From NCBI GenBank assembly GCA_964548595.1, contig CAZJQO010000045.1, positions 1 to 27,626 on the forward strand: a stretch of 27,626 nt of DNA. Direction: 5' to 3'. Position 1 is the stretch's first letter. Every line of letters begins with the position of its first letter. This stretch comes from JAJYVH01 sp964548595 (lineage in GTDB: Archaea > Micrarchaeota > Micrarchaeia > Micrarchaeales > CABMGC01). The translations under genes were made by a program, and so were the position numbers. Positions 1 through 7,426 of the stretch are shown here, piece by piece. A model generated the notes under the pieces. It saw only the letters and a program-made list of their open reading frames with translations. It had not been told where the DNA came from and made no database searches.

Positions 1-40
1 CCTCCTGGGGCTTATATTCATTTCGAGGAAATTCAAGTAA

Positions 41-391
41 CCCCTCATAGATGCGTTTAAATCAAATGAAAGACAAGGGTTTGTTTCGGGTTGTGATCTA
101 CTTCAACGAAGTGGATCTGACGGAATAGCAAAGGATGCGGAAAAGGCAGGAGATAAGCGGGTGGGCATACCAATTAAGAAGCAGAAGCCTCACGGTATGG
201 CAGATGAGTGGCTTGCGAACACCGATGGCATCGGGAAGTTCCTTAAAAGTTGCTATGAGTACTGGAAGAAGGCTGAACCACTCCGCCTGGATGCGCTGGC
301 AGAGGTAGAGGACAGGAGCAGGAACTTGCTGCCAAGAAGAAGGCACTCCAACAGGCAAGTCGGTATGACTATGCCAGCAGGCGGCTGGTAG
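41..391 (+). pseudogene. Unrecognised gene fragment, probably degraded
   Basis: This frame stays open from just after a TAA at 38-40 to a TAG at 389-391. The only plausible start is a GTG at 161, which gives about 76 codons. The peptide is basic and has a stretch GMADEWLANTDGIGKFL. Frame 3 just upstream (ATG at 51) reads GLFRVVIYF before a stop at 126-128. Joined across a frameshift near position 120, the two halves faintly resemble the end of a Toprim-like primase domain, but that is a weak guess. The rest of the 413-bp stretch before glmM shows no other gene. Base composition is ordinary and no RNA gene was seen. It may also be non-coding. Confidence 0.2.
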
Positions 392-413
392 GGGGAGTGC
401 GGGGCTGACCGCG

Positions 414-1775
414 CTACCTTCCAAACAGTTCTTTCTTGTAAGACGATATGAGAGAGCCTACCTCCCTTCTGCTTCCTGCCTGTGCATAGATCCTGTATAC
501 CGGCTCTGTGCCTGACTTACGCACCATGATCCATCTCTTGCTGTCGAGCCTCATCTTCAGCCCGTCTGTCTCGTCAACCTCGGTGTGCTTGTGCCTGAGC
601 ATCTTGGCCCTTATGCTCGAGAAGCCCATATCGCTCTGGACCTTGTCGCGCAGGTACGATATCCCTTGGAAGCCGTCAAGGAGGCTGTCGAGCCCGTGAG
701 CCGCCACCGCCTCTGCGAACAGCGCCAGCGCCATGCCCCCGTCCCCGCAGTACTGGTGCGGACCGAATATCACCCCGCCGTTCTCCTCGCCGCCGAGCTT
801 CGCGCCCCTCTTCAGCATCTCACTGACCACGTGCGGCCTGCCTATCTTGGTCATGTAGGCCTTCAGTCCAAGCTCCTCCGCCATTATCTGGAGCGTGTCG
901 GCGGTATTTACAGGCATGACTATCGAGTCTCCCTTCCTGAGTTTCTCCCTCGCTATTATGGGCACTGAGAAATTGCCGTCTATGTATGAGCCCGAAGGCG
1001 AAAGGAAGATCGACCTGTCTCCGTCGCTGTCGAAGACGATCGCGAAGTCGACACCCCTCTCCTTCACAGCCCTTATGGTGCCCTCGAGATTTGCCTCGGT
1101 AGGCTCGGGAGGGTGCGCCGGGAATGTTCCGTCAAGCCTCTCGTTCAGAGGCACAGCGTTTATTCCCAGTTTTTTGAACAGCCACGGCGTGGTCTGCGTG
1201 GTCGAGCCGTTGACGCAGTCGAAAAGCACCCTGAGCCTGGCCCTTCTTATCTTCCCCACATCCACGTGTTTAGCAATTCCGTTGACATACAGGTCTCTTC
1301 CACCCGTGTCCTGCCTCACCTGGCCGGCCTTTGCATAGCCCGCGTATCGTATCTCTGTCTTCGCGCTTGATGCATTCTCCGAAAACTGCTTCCTGGAATA
1401 CATTTTTTCTACGAGCCTGTGCTCCTTCCTGTATGTATCTGTGCCGTCGTTCAGTATCAGCTTGATTCCGTTGTACTCAACAGGGTTGTGCGAAGCGGTG
1501 ACCATCACCCCTGGGCTTTTCTTGTTCTTGCAGTAGTACTGAAGCGCAGGCGTGGGAAGCACGCCGATGTCAACAACATCGTGGCCTGTAGCTGTCAGCC
1601 CGCTCAGCACCGCGCTCTTCACGATAGGCATGGTCACCCTGCCGTCAGCAGCCACGGCGATTTCCTTGTCCTTGATTACGCTGCCTATCACCAGGCCAAT
1701 GTGCAGGTAGAAGTCTGGGAAGAAGTCCCTGTTCACCACACCGCGTATTCCGCTGGTTCCGAAAAGTCCCTGCAT
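414..1775 (-). CDS. glmM: Phosphohexomutase (phosphoglucosamine/phosphomannomutase type)
   Basis: A 453-residue alpha-D-phosphohexomutase that moves phosphate between C6 and C1 of a hexose. The family's four landmarks are present in order: substrate-loop start FGTSGIRG (5-12), the phosphoserine loop TASHNP (93-98, Ser95 catalytic), the Mg-binding DSDGDR (249-254), the sugar-binding GEENGG (329-334), and the phosphate-binding RKSGTEP (419-425). Length matches archaeal GlmM/ManB proteins. The ATG at 1775 is chosen because the conserved N-terminus begins only four residues later. A sugar-nucleotidyltransferase gene lies divergently at 2185, so the pair probably supplies an activated sugar (UDP-GlcNAc or GDP-mannose type) for glycoprotein or cell-surface glycans. 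Substrate choice between glucosamine, mannose and glucose cannot be read from the sequence, so the symbol is provisional. Confidence 0.88.
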   Translation of the reverse strand: MQGLFGTSGIRGVVNRDFFPDFYLHIGLVIGSVIKDKEIAVAADGRVTMPIVKSAVLSGLTATGHDVVDIGVLPTPALQYYCKNKKSPGVMVTASHNPVEYNGIKLILNDGTDTYRKEHRLVEKMYSRKQFSENASSAKTEIRYAGYAKAGQVRQDTGGRDLYVNGIAKHVDVGKIRRARLRVLFDCVNGSTTQTTPWLFKKLGINAVPLNERLDGTFPAHPPEPTEANLEGTIRAVKERGVDFAIVFDSDGDRSIFLSPSGSYIDGNFSVPIIAREKLRKGDSIVMPVNTADTLQIMAEELGLKAYMTKIGRPHVVSEMLKRGAKLGGEENGGVIFGPHQYCGDGGMALALFAEAVAAHGLDSLLDGFQGISYLRDKVQSDMGFSSIRAKMLRHKHTEVDETDGLKMRLDSKRWIMVRKSGTEPVYRIYAQAGSRREVGSLISSYKKELFGR

Positions 1776-1890
1776 CCCACTTACCCGAAAAAATTTGACA
1801 CCATAAGCACTATAGTATATGCCAACTGCTAGTTAAAAGTTTTGTGTGCGCGTAACGATTTCATTACGGGATGCTTTATAAGATGCGAGG

Positions 1891-1916
1891 GGAAACCCCA
1901 TGATTTCAATCGTGGG
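1891..1916 (+). repeat. Hairpin of IS200/IS605-end type, copy 1
   Basis: GGAAAC is followed by a 9-bp stem: arm 1897-1905 (CCCATGATT) pairs with arm 1908-1916 (AATCGTGGG) around a TC loop, with one G-T pair. The layout GGGAAR, CCCA-stem, short loop, stem-TGGGA recurs at 2007-2032 and, on the minus strand, at 23504-23529. Hairpins of this form are typical of the right ends of IS200/IS605 and IS607 elements and the end of TnpB omega-RNA scaffolds. No tnpA or tnpB gene is in the window, so this is an orphan. The element assignment is inference. Confidence 0.5.
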
Positions 1917-2006
1917 ATGAGAGCGAGCCGATGAAGAGACCGCCTCCTTTGGGAACGCACATATAACTATTTTTCCGTTCCATGTTCAACCACTTGTTTG
2001 CATGTC

Positions 2007-2032
2007 GGGAAGCCCACGAATTCATTCGTGGG
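2007..2032 (+). repeat. Hairpin of IS200/IS605-end type, copy 2
   Basis: GGGAAG (2007-2012) precedes a perfect 9-bp stem: CCCACGAAT (2013-2021) and ATTCGTGGG (2024-2032) around a TC loop. The following bases, AGGATGTCAC, resemble the tail after such hairpins in omega-RNA ends. It lies about 100 bp downstream of copy 1 with the same orientation. No transposase gene is next to it. Confidence 0.55.
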
Positions 2033-2184
2033 AGGATGTCACTGTCGCCTAATCTCATGTTTATCACGTTGTTCCTACTGTCTGCAGGGGTTTACCGTCG
2101 AAAAGAGAAACCTGCCCCTCTGGCAGGGATCGGATTGACGACGACAAGAAGATTATTAATTTGTCAGGTTCGTAGGAATAGTCC

Positions 2185-2940
2185 ATGGAATCGGAGATAG
2201 AGAGGACGCAGGTGGTGCTTGCCGTAGGCGGAGAGGCAAAGCGCATGGGCCTAGACATACCCAAGGCGCTGATACCGCTTGGCGGGAGCACGCTCCTTGA
2301 CAGGTGCATGGGCATGTTCCTTGGCTGCGGGTTCAGTGATTTTGTTTTGCTGCTGGGGCACGGGGACAAGAGCATAACCGAGTACCTCGACAAGGCCGAC
2401 TTCGGGGACGCAAAGCTTGCCAGGTCCTACGACTATACCAAAGGAATAGCAAAGGGCAAGGCAGTGAAGTACGCGCTCGAGAGCGGGAAGATAGACAGCA
2501 GCAGGAGGTCGGTTTTTGCCTGGCCAGACGACATATTTATCGACAGGAACCTGCCAAAAACAGCTGTCGGCGAGCACGTGAAGGCGGTGCACAACCTCGG
2601 CACCATAGCAAGCGAGGTGGTCGCATCGGCTTTTAGGCTGCCCGCAGGCGTGGTCAATGTTGACGAGAAGGGCATCGTGACCAGCTTTGAGGAGCAGCCC
2701 CTCATCCCGATACGAGCATCGACCGGAATGCGCATTTTCGAGCCCGCTGCATACAAGTACTTCATAGACCTCATAGACCTCAACAAGCCAGGCCCGATAG
2801 AATTCGAGAAGACGGTGATGCCCGCCATGGCAGCGCAGCGCAAGGTGTACGCCATACCCATACCCCCGGACTCGTGGCTGCAGATAAACACGCAGAAGGA
2901 GCTCGAACAGGCCCAGGAGCTGATCGGCAAAGGGCTCTAG
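2185..2940 (+). CDS. Sugar nucleotidyltransferase-family protein
   Basis: A 251-residue protein of the NTP_transferase (GlmU/RmlA/GalU-like) fold, which joins a sugar-1-phosphate to an NTP. The N-terminus shows the nucleotide-binding pattern LAVGGEAKRMG (12-22) followed by PKALIPLGG (26-34), where Lys27 fits the conserved lysine. WPDD (113-116) fits the metal-binding acidic pair. No C-terminal left-handed beta-helix (LbH) acyltransferase repeats are present, so it is a stand-alone nucleotidyltransferase rather than a bifunctional GlmU. The AVGGEAKRMG loop departs from the usual GGxGTRL form, so the base and sugar used are unclear. It is divergent from the phosphohexomutase at 414-1775, the natural supplier of its sugar-1-phosphate. 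A TATA-like element near 2150-2161 suggests a leaderless or nearly leaderless transcript. Confidence 0.8.
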   Translation: MESEIERTQVVLAVGGEAKRMGLDIPKALIPLGGSTLLDRCMGMFLGCGFSDFVLLLGHGDKSITEYLDKADFGDAKLARSYDYTKGIAKGKAVKYALESGKIDSSRRSVFAWPDDIFIDRNLPKTAVGEHVKAVHNLGTIASEVVASAFRLPAGVVNVDEKGIVTSFEEQPLIPIRASTGMRIFEPAAYKYFIDLIDLNKPGPIEFEKTVMPAMAAQRKVYAIPIPPDSWLQINTQKELEQAQELIGKGL

Positions 2941-3084
2941 ATAGAGTCATTCCTTTGCGAATCGCCGATTTCGAACCCAGCAATGGTCTTGGAGAGGGAT
3001 ACGCCTGCGGCACTGCTCGCAATACCTGCTGGGTTGCAGGGGCTTTATTACGGCAGGCGGCACCCAAAAGACCCGCTCTGCAAA

Positions 3085-4146
3085 CTACACATTGGTGGGC
3101 GCATGGACTTCGCCGCTCGCGTTGACGAAAACAGTGTAATCCGAGCCGACGAAGCCCGTCTGGTTGGTGCTGTTGAGCCAGACCAGCACCGTATACTCGC
3201 CAGCCCCGTACTGCGCTATCAGTTCTTTCATGCTGAACGCAATACCGAGCTTTCTGCCGCTGACGGAATACGGGTTTGCCACTATGGTCTTTATGTCAGG
3301 GTAGTAGTACGCCGGGTTGCCTACTACTCCGGCTATTGTGTTTCCGTAGCTGTATGAAGACGTGCTGTTGAGCTGCGCCCTTGTCATGTTCTGCACCGGC
3401 GCGTCGTAGGATATCTGCACCGAGGAGAACGAGTAGGGCTGCGCAATTGTTCCGTACAAGAACATCTCGTCGCTGCTCTGATTTATACCATACTTGCTCC
3501 ACGCTATGTAGTTGTCTATGAAGTCCTCGACGAAGTAGACGGTGCTGGAGTTGTAGGCTATGCCTATGCTGACCTGGTTGTGGTAGGTATTCAGTATGTT
3601 CGCCCTGTGCAGATTGTCGCAGCACAGCGAATCGTTGTACATCATGCTGTACTCCATCTTCTGCAGCGCCTGAGTCACGTTTATGTCGCCGCTGCAGCCG
3701 AGCAGGCCGCACGCCGCGCTGTACCTGTAGGCTATGTTCTCGCTTACTGCCCCGGTGCCGCCCAGCAGCGTGTAGCGCATGTAGGGCTTCAGGCCGAACA
3801 TGTCCCAGTGGCTGAAGTAGTCGTTCGCAAGCATGCTCGATGCGTGCTGCTGCGCCGACGGCTCGCTGGAGAGCGTGACGTTGCCCAATCCGTACGCGTT
3901 CCTATCCTTGTTTATCAGGCTCAGCGCGTATGCTGCAAGCTGGGCACTGACCTGCGTAACGTTGGTGCCGACGGTAACGTTTGCTGTGCTTTCGTTGCCG
4001 ATTCCAGGCGACGTGTTTGCGTTGAGGAAGCTGGAAAGCCCGGGTATGGGGCCGGTCTTGCCTATGTAGCCTACCAGCAGGAACGATATCACAAGCAGAA
4101 CGGCGATCAGCACCATAATGTTTGCGAGTGTACCCGTAGCGCTCAT
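3085..4146 (-). CDS. Exported CAP (SCP/PR-1) domain protein with N-terminal anchor
   Basis: A 353-residue protein with one hydrophobic helix (about residues 9-28) and a long extracellular part rich in Asn-X-Ser/Thr sequons. Residues about 70-210 form a CAP/SCP domain. His101, SENI (135-138, Glu136) and HRANIL (180-185, His180) fit the conserved His/Glu cavity residues, and FSHWDMFGLKPYMRY (111-125) fits the central signature. Known CAP roles vary (protease-like, sterol or lipid binding, adhesion), so the function is open. The C-terminal 140 residues look like a beta-rich, Ser/Tyr/Asn-rich domain I do not recognise. The ATG at 4146 is preferred: a TATA-like actttaaac lies about 28 bp upstream, inside any longer reading that would start at 4221. 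The 144 bp between this gene and the nucleotidyltransferase hold nothing clear. Confidence 0.82.
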   Translation of the reverse strand: MSATGTLANIMVLIAVLLVISFLLVGYIGKTGPIPGLSSFLNANTSPGIGNESTANVTVGTNVTQVSAQLAAYALSLINKDRNAYGLGNVTLSSEPSAQQHASSMLANDYFSHWDMFGLKPYMRYTLLGGTGAVSENIAYRYSAACGLLGCSGDINVTQALQKMEYSMMYNDSLCCDNLHRANILNTYHNQVSIGIAYNSSTVYFVEDFIDNYIAWSKYGINQSSDEMFLYGTIAQPYSFSSVQISYDAPVQNMTRAQLNSTSSYSYGNTIAGVVGNPAYYYPDIKTIVANPYSVSGRKLGIAFSMKELIAQYGAGEYTVLVWLNSTNQTGFVGSDYTVFVNASGEVHAPTNV

Positions 4147-4266
4147 GCAGCTAATTACGCAGCGCTGTTTAAAGTAACTGCGCCAGGGTCCGGTTTTAGT
4201 TTCCGCGAACTGTCCACCCATGAAGGGAGCAGTTTTCCATCAATGTTGCCCGGCAATTAATGCCAC

Positions 4267-4290
4267 CGCTGAAGCATGCGGGCTTCAGCG
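4267..4290 (-). terminator. 9-bp hairpin just downstream of RNase P RNA
   Basis: CGCTGAAGC (4267-4275) and GCTTCAGCG (4282-4290) pair perfectly around a 6-nt loop, about a dozen bases after the mature 3' end of the RNase P RNA on the minus strand. No long T-run follows, so it is more likely a processing or 3'-stability structure than a classical archaeal terminator. Confidence 0.4.
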
Positions 4291-4302
4291 CAGGGCATGG
4301 GT

Positions 4303-4544
4303 GAAGCGGCGTGCCGTAGCCTCCCTTCTGTTTTAGGTGGCATTCGACTAAGCGGCTTTATGCCTTGCACGCTCATCGTGCGCACACCGGCCGTTCCATG
4401 CATACGCGCACGCTCGTAGCGTCATTGCAATTGCACACGTATGCTTGCGTTTCTGTTCCGGATCGGGCCTTGGACCCAACACGCACTCTGCGTGGGGAGA
4501 GCTTCCTCAGTCATATAGACCGTGAGCCACCCGCACACCGCTTC
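4303..4544 (-). ncRNA. rnpB: RNase P RNA
   Basis: This stretch has no protein gene but reads as RNase P RNA, the catalytic RNA that removes tRNA 5' leaders. The ends pair as a perfect 12-bp P1 helix: GAAGCGGTGTGC at the 5' end (4544 down to 4533) and GCACGCCGCTTC at the 3' end (4314 down to 4303), counting one G-T pair. The conserved regions appear in order on the minus strand: GAGGAAGCTC (usual GAGGAAAGTC), GGAACAGAAACG, GGCATAAAGCC, and ACAGAAGGGAGGCTAC (usual ACAGAAnnnGGCTTAC). A TATA box centred about 25 bp before 4544 sets the transcription start at the P1 end. At about 242 nt it is shorter than most archaeal versions (near 300 nt), so some peripheral helices must be reduced. Confidence 0.93.
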
Positions 4545-4565
4545 GTATATTACTCTTTCTGACGC

Positions 4566-4573
4566 ATATTTAA
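4566..4573 (-). promoter_or_regulatory. TATA box of the RNase P RNA gene
   Basis: TTAAATAT on the minus strand, centred about 25 bp upstream of the predicted RNA 5' end at 4544, as expected for archaeal TBP/TFB promoters. Confidence 0.7.
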
Positions 4574-4583
4574 GTCTGATGTT

Positions 4584-4862
4584 ATGCTTGGTTTGGAAGG
4601 CGCTGCTCTCTCTGGAATCTGGCTGATCGTCGCACTGGTCATAGTGGTAGTGATAGTGTGGAAGCTGGGCAAGCTCATACTAAAAGTCATCTTCGGCATA
4701 ATAAGCAACATAATAATGGGCTTCATCACGCTGCTTGTCGTCAACTCCTTCTTCGGCCTCTCAATACCGTACAGCCTGCCGGTGATAGTGTCCACCGTGG
4801 TCTTCGGCGTGGGAGGCGTGGGTACTATAATAATACTGAAGCTTTTGGGAATGCCTGTCTGA
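4584..4862 (+). CDS. BofA-like small membrane protein
   Basis: A 92-residue protein, almost entirely hydrophobic, with about three membrane segments (residues roughly 9-27, 33-57 and 64-88). The second half, GLSIPYSLP followed by the Gly/Val-rich VVFGVGGVGTIIILKLLG, matches the pattern of the BofA family, small integral proteins that in Bacillus hold the site-2 protease SpoIVFB inactive; archaeal homologues exist with unknown role. A site-2 protease is encoded at 18827-19918, which makes a protease-partner role conceivable but unproven. A TATA-like cgtatatta at 4544-4552, inside the 5' end of the divergent RNase P RNA gene, is placed properly for this start codon. Confidence 0.65.
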   Translation: MLGLEGAALSGIWLIVALVIVVVIVWKLGKLILKVIFGIISNIIMGFITLLVVNSFFGLSIPYSLPVIVSTVVFGVGGVGTIIILKLLGMPV

Positions 4863-4867
4863 CGCGG

Positions 4868-5062
4868 TCACTTGGCAAGGTCTATGTCTGCCTTCTGCAC
4901 CGTCTTCCTGCCCGCATGCTTCGCCAGCTTTACTGCCTTCTGCGCGAGCGAATAGGCCATGCTGTTCAGCGCCTCGGCCAGTTCCCTCGATGCGCTGTCG
5001 CTGACCCTCGCGGCCCCGGCGTTCTTTAGTATCTTCTTTGCAGCCTGCTCTGAGATGGCCAT
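4868..5062 (-). CDS. Archaeal histone
   Basis: A 64-residue histone-fold protein (67 if the ATG at 5071 is used) that wraps and compacts DNA as dimers or longer stacks. The core is recognisable: ILKNAGAARVSDSASRELAEALN in the first two helices and KLAKHAGRKTVQKADIDLAK at the end, including the RKT-x(3)-DI loop that contacts DNA. The ATG at 5062 is preferred because its MAIS start aligns with other archaeal histones and a TTTTAAG-like TATA element lies about 25 bp upstream. The protein stops immediately after DIDLAK, a few residues earlier than most relatives. It is divergent from a GNAT acetyltransferase gene 38 bp away; an acetylation link is only a thought. Confidence 0.92.
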   Translation of the reverse strand: MAISEQAAKKILKNAGAARVSDSASRELAEALNSMAYSLAQKAVKLAKHAGRKTVQKADIDLAK

Positions 5063-5100
5063 GGGTAGCATTATATAGTAAAACTTAAAACAATGCTAGC

Positions 5101-5565
5101 ATGCGAGTAAGGGGACTGAAGGCCGGGGATGCGGCAGGCATAAAGAGGCTCATGCTCGAGCTCTACGATGAGAACCCGATATCGAGCACTTTCGACGAGA
5201 AGCCAAGCGGCGCGGAGCTCGATGGGCTCATAGGCAGGAAGCTCGAGGGCATAGCGTCGGGGGGCGTTGTCGACCTTGTTGCCGAAGAGGGCGGACGCAT
5301 AGTGGCGGAGTGCGAGCTTGTTGGCACCGGCATGGGCACGGGCGTGATAGGCATAATAGTTCAGGCGGGAAGCAGGAGGAAGGGGATAGGCAAAGCGCTC
5401 ATCTCAAGGGCACTGGAGCTCGCCGGTGGAATAAGCGTATCCAGAATATATGCCAACATAAGGAAGGAGAACGGGCCTGCGCTTGCTTTCTTCACAACCT
5501 GCGGTTTCGAGAAGCGGTTAGACGGAGAGATAGTGGTCATGGCAAGGAGCGCATCAGCTGCTTGA
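5101..5565 (+). CDS. GNAT-family N-acetyltransferase
   Basis: A 154-residue single-domain GNAT protein that transfers acetyl from acetyl-CoA to an amine. The CoA pyrophosphate loop is SRRKGIGKA (91-99, the R/Q-x-x-G-x-G/A motif), preceded by the beta-4 strand GVIGIIVQAG and followed by the typical RIYANIRKENGPALAFFTTCGFEKR (about 119-141), where acceptor-side helix 4 and strand 6 lie. The substrate is unknown. The start is the first ATG, divergent from the histone gene. The 3' end overlaps the convergent gene at 5554 by 12 bp. Confidence 0.85.
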   Translation: MRVRGLKAGDAAGIKRLMLELYDENPISSTFDEKPSGAELDGLIGRKLEGIASGGVVDLVAEEGGRIVAECELVGTGMGTGVIGIIVQAGSRRKGIGKALISRALELAGGISVSRIYANIRKENGPALAFFTTCGFEKRLDGEIVVMARSASAA

Positions 5566-6174
5566 GTTGTATGCACTCAGCAGCGTGCCGTTAACCTCTG
5601 ACAGGAGCACGCTTACGGTGTGATTTGCCCCAGGGTAGGAGTACCGCACCAGCCACGCGTTCGTGTAGTTCATGCCCGCTATGCTTGTGCTCTGGTAGAA
5701 GTGGGAGCTCACGCTTACGTTGTGGAAGCCGAACTGGTCAACAAAACTGAGCACGCTGGGTATGCCGAGCGTGTACGATCTTGTTATGGCGGCAGGGAAA
5801 GACGAGAGTATGAACGTGCTGTTTTTCTGCAGCCCGTATATACGGCAGCCCTGCGTGTAATTGTTCTGCACCAGGTAAACGAAGCCGAACTTGGGGTAAT
5901 CGAAAGTATAGGCGTAGTAGGATGGGCACGGCGATGTGGCGTTTAGCACAACAGACGTTGTTATGTCCCAGCTGCCGGTGTAGTTGGATGCGGTCTCATT
6001 GGTTATGTTGACGATCGCGCCGGGGTATTCTCCCTGAAGGTCCGCGGTGACGAGCGAGGCCGCCTGCTGCTCGGTGACGTGGCTGAGTATTGTGCTCTGC
6101 AGCGCGTAGTAGATGACAAGCAGCAACACCACTACCACTACTGCCGATACTACAGTCTTTGCGAGCAACTCCAT
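5554..6174 (-). CDS. Membrane-anchored extracellular protein, function unknown
   Basis: A 206-residue protein with one strong N-terminal helix (about residues 8-27, rich in Val/Leu) and a roughly 175-residue outer part. The outer part has many Asn-X-Ser/Thr sites (NIT, NET, NYT, NAT, NST, NVS, NHT, NGT) and two or three cysteines, suggesting N-glycosylated export. No family is recognised. The architecture, a single N-terminal anchor with a Ser/Tyr/Asn-rich outer domain, is shared with the CAP protein at 3085-4146. The ATG at 6174 starts directly before the anchor. It is separated from thiI by 17 bp and lies on the same strand, but a tatagtgtaaaac element just upstream suggests its own promoter. 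Confidence 0.7.
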   Translation of the reverse strand: MELLAKTVVSAVVVVVLLLVIYYALQSTILSHVTEQQAASLVTADLQGEYPGAIVNITNETASNYTGSWDITTSVVLNATSPCPSYYAYTFDYPKFGFVYLVQNNYTQGCRIYGLQKNSTFILSSFPAAITRSYTLGIPSVLSFVDQFGFHNVSVSSHFYQSTSIAGMNYTNAWLVRYSYPGANHTVSVLLSEVNGTLLSAYNSSS

Positions 6175-6191
6175 GTTTTACACTATAGTAT

Positions 6192-7415
6192 TCAGATATT
6201 TAATGCTTGCTTAGCGTCGGCTGCTGCCACGCTTGCAGATCTGAGGCTCCTCGTCACTACGCTTGCCATACCCATGCGCTTCATCATCTGCCCCAGCACC
6301 TCCCGCTTCGCTGCAGTTTTTGGGTGCCTGGCGTTGATCGAGCAGACGTCAGGATACTGCTTTATCGATTCCTCGTAGGTGCCTATGCGCCTCGCTACGG
6401 CCACTATCTCCTCCTTGTCGAAGCCTATCAGCGGCCTCATTATAGGCAGCTCTATGCCGCGCTGCTCTGCCACAAGGTTCACAGCTGTCTGTGACGCGAC
6501 CTGGCCCAGGCTGTCGCCAGTGTAAACCGAGCTTGCCCCTTCTTTTTCAGCAACCTTCTCAGCCAGCTTAAGCAGGAACGCCTTGAACAGCACGGGCTCA
6601 TAGCCGCCGAACCTCGCCGCTTTAGCCTGGAAGACGTGCGAAGGCACGAAGTATGCTTTCTGTTTGGGGCAGTAGCCGGAAAGCAGACCTATCAGCTCCG
6701 CTACCTTGCCGTGCTCAGCGTTTCCGTTGGTTGCGAACGCATGCACGTGGACGTAAACAGGCTCGGCGCCCCTTTTCATCGCGTACCACGCCGCGACAGG
6801 AGAGTCTATGCCGCCAGAAATGAGCACGATGCATTTTCCCGACGAGCCTACCGGCAGGCCTCCTGCACCCTTGAACCTGTCCAGCGAGACAAACGCTGCG
6901 TCGGCCTTCACGCTGACACGCAGCTCCTTCTCGTAGCCTTTCGTTGTCGTCTCTATCCCCGACGACCGAGCAACCTCCTGCAGCCGCGCGACAACATCCC
7001 TGGAATCGAATGGCAGCTGCTTGTATGCCCTGTGCGAACTTATCAGCACGCTGCCCGGCTTCAGGGCCGAGTTGAGCAGCCCAGACGCAGCTTCAGCTAT
7101 CGAGTCGAGCGTGGGCCTGGCCTCACGCGCCGGCTCTATGGAGCTGAGCCCGAAGACCTTCTGCAGCTTGGCTATTATCGCACCGCTGTCTGCGCCGCAG
7201 CGAAGCTGCAGCCTGTCGAAATCCCTGCTCAGTGAGAAGCTCTCACCGGCCAGTTGTGCTTTTATGTTCTGCTCAAGCAGGCGTATGTACCCGTTCCTGT
7301 TGCCGCCCTTGAGCCAGAGCTCGCCGAACTTGAGCACTATGAGGCTGCCGCGAGCGTCGCGCGCTGCTTGGGCTTCGCTAATTTTTTTTGCTTTCAGAAT
7401 CTTGCGCACCTTCAT
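6192..7415 (-). CDS. thiI: tRNA 4-thiouridine synthase ThiI
   Basis: A 407-residue ThiI that activates uridine-8 of tRNA with ATP and replaces its oxygen with sulfur; some ThiI proteins also supply sulfur for thiazole. An N-terminal ferredoxin-like plus THUMP region (about 25-185, beginning LKFGELWLKGGNR) binds tRNA. The PP-loop ATP site is SGGIDSPVA (200-208). A conserved cysteine sits in PDVCS (Cys358). There is no C-terminal rhodanese domain, as is usual in archaea, so sulfur must come from another donor. About 35 extra residues follow the core. The gene lies 11 bp after rpl24e on the same strand and may be the last gene of that ribosomal operon. Confidence 0.93.
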   Translation of the reverse strand: MKVRKILKAKKISEAQAARDARGSLIVLKFGELWLKGGNRNGYIRLLEQNIKAQLAGESFSLSRDFDRLQLRCGADSGAIIAKLQKVFGLSSIEPAREARPTLDSIAEAASGLLNSALKPGSVLISSHRAYKQLPFDSRDVVARLQEVARSSGIETTTKGYEKELRVSVKADAAFVSLDRFKGAGGLPVGSSGKCIVLISGGIDSPVAAWYAMKRGAEPVYVHVHAFATNGNAEHGKVAELIGLLSGYCPKQKAYFVPSHVFQAKAARFGGYEPVLFKAFLLKLAEKVAEKEGASSVYTGDSLGQVASQTAVNLVAEQRGIELPIMRPLIGFDKEEIVAVARRIGTYEESIKQYPDVCSINARHPKTAAKREVLGQMMKRMGMASVVTRSLRSASVAAADAKQALNI

Positions 7416-7426
7416 GACACTTATTG

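Larger units (their letters stand above)
1776..2184. other. 409-bp intergenic stretch with hairpins and promoters
   Basis: No convincing protein gene lies here. The left end should hold the glmM promoter; a TATA-like gcatatacta on the minus strand lies near 1813-1822. The right end holds a TATA-like attattaat near 2150 for the gene starting at 2185. Between them are an imperfect inverted repeat, CGTAA/TTACG (about 1851-1868), a TATA-like ctttataaga near 1874-1883 that could drive a short plus-strand RNA, and two hairpins of the same design (entered separately). The stretch looks like the remains of a small mobile element. Confidence 0.5.

Noticed and set aside
2950..3015. tRNA-like GTTCGAAATC on the minus strand
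   Set aside because: The T-stem does not pair properly, there is no D-arm or anticodon arm, and the acceptor ends do not match.
4146..4221. 25-residue longer N-terminus for the CAP protein
   Set aside because: It would place the TATA box inside the coding region, and the added residues are not hydrophobic or conserved-looking.
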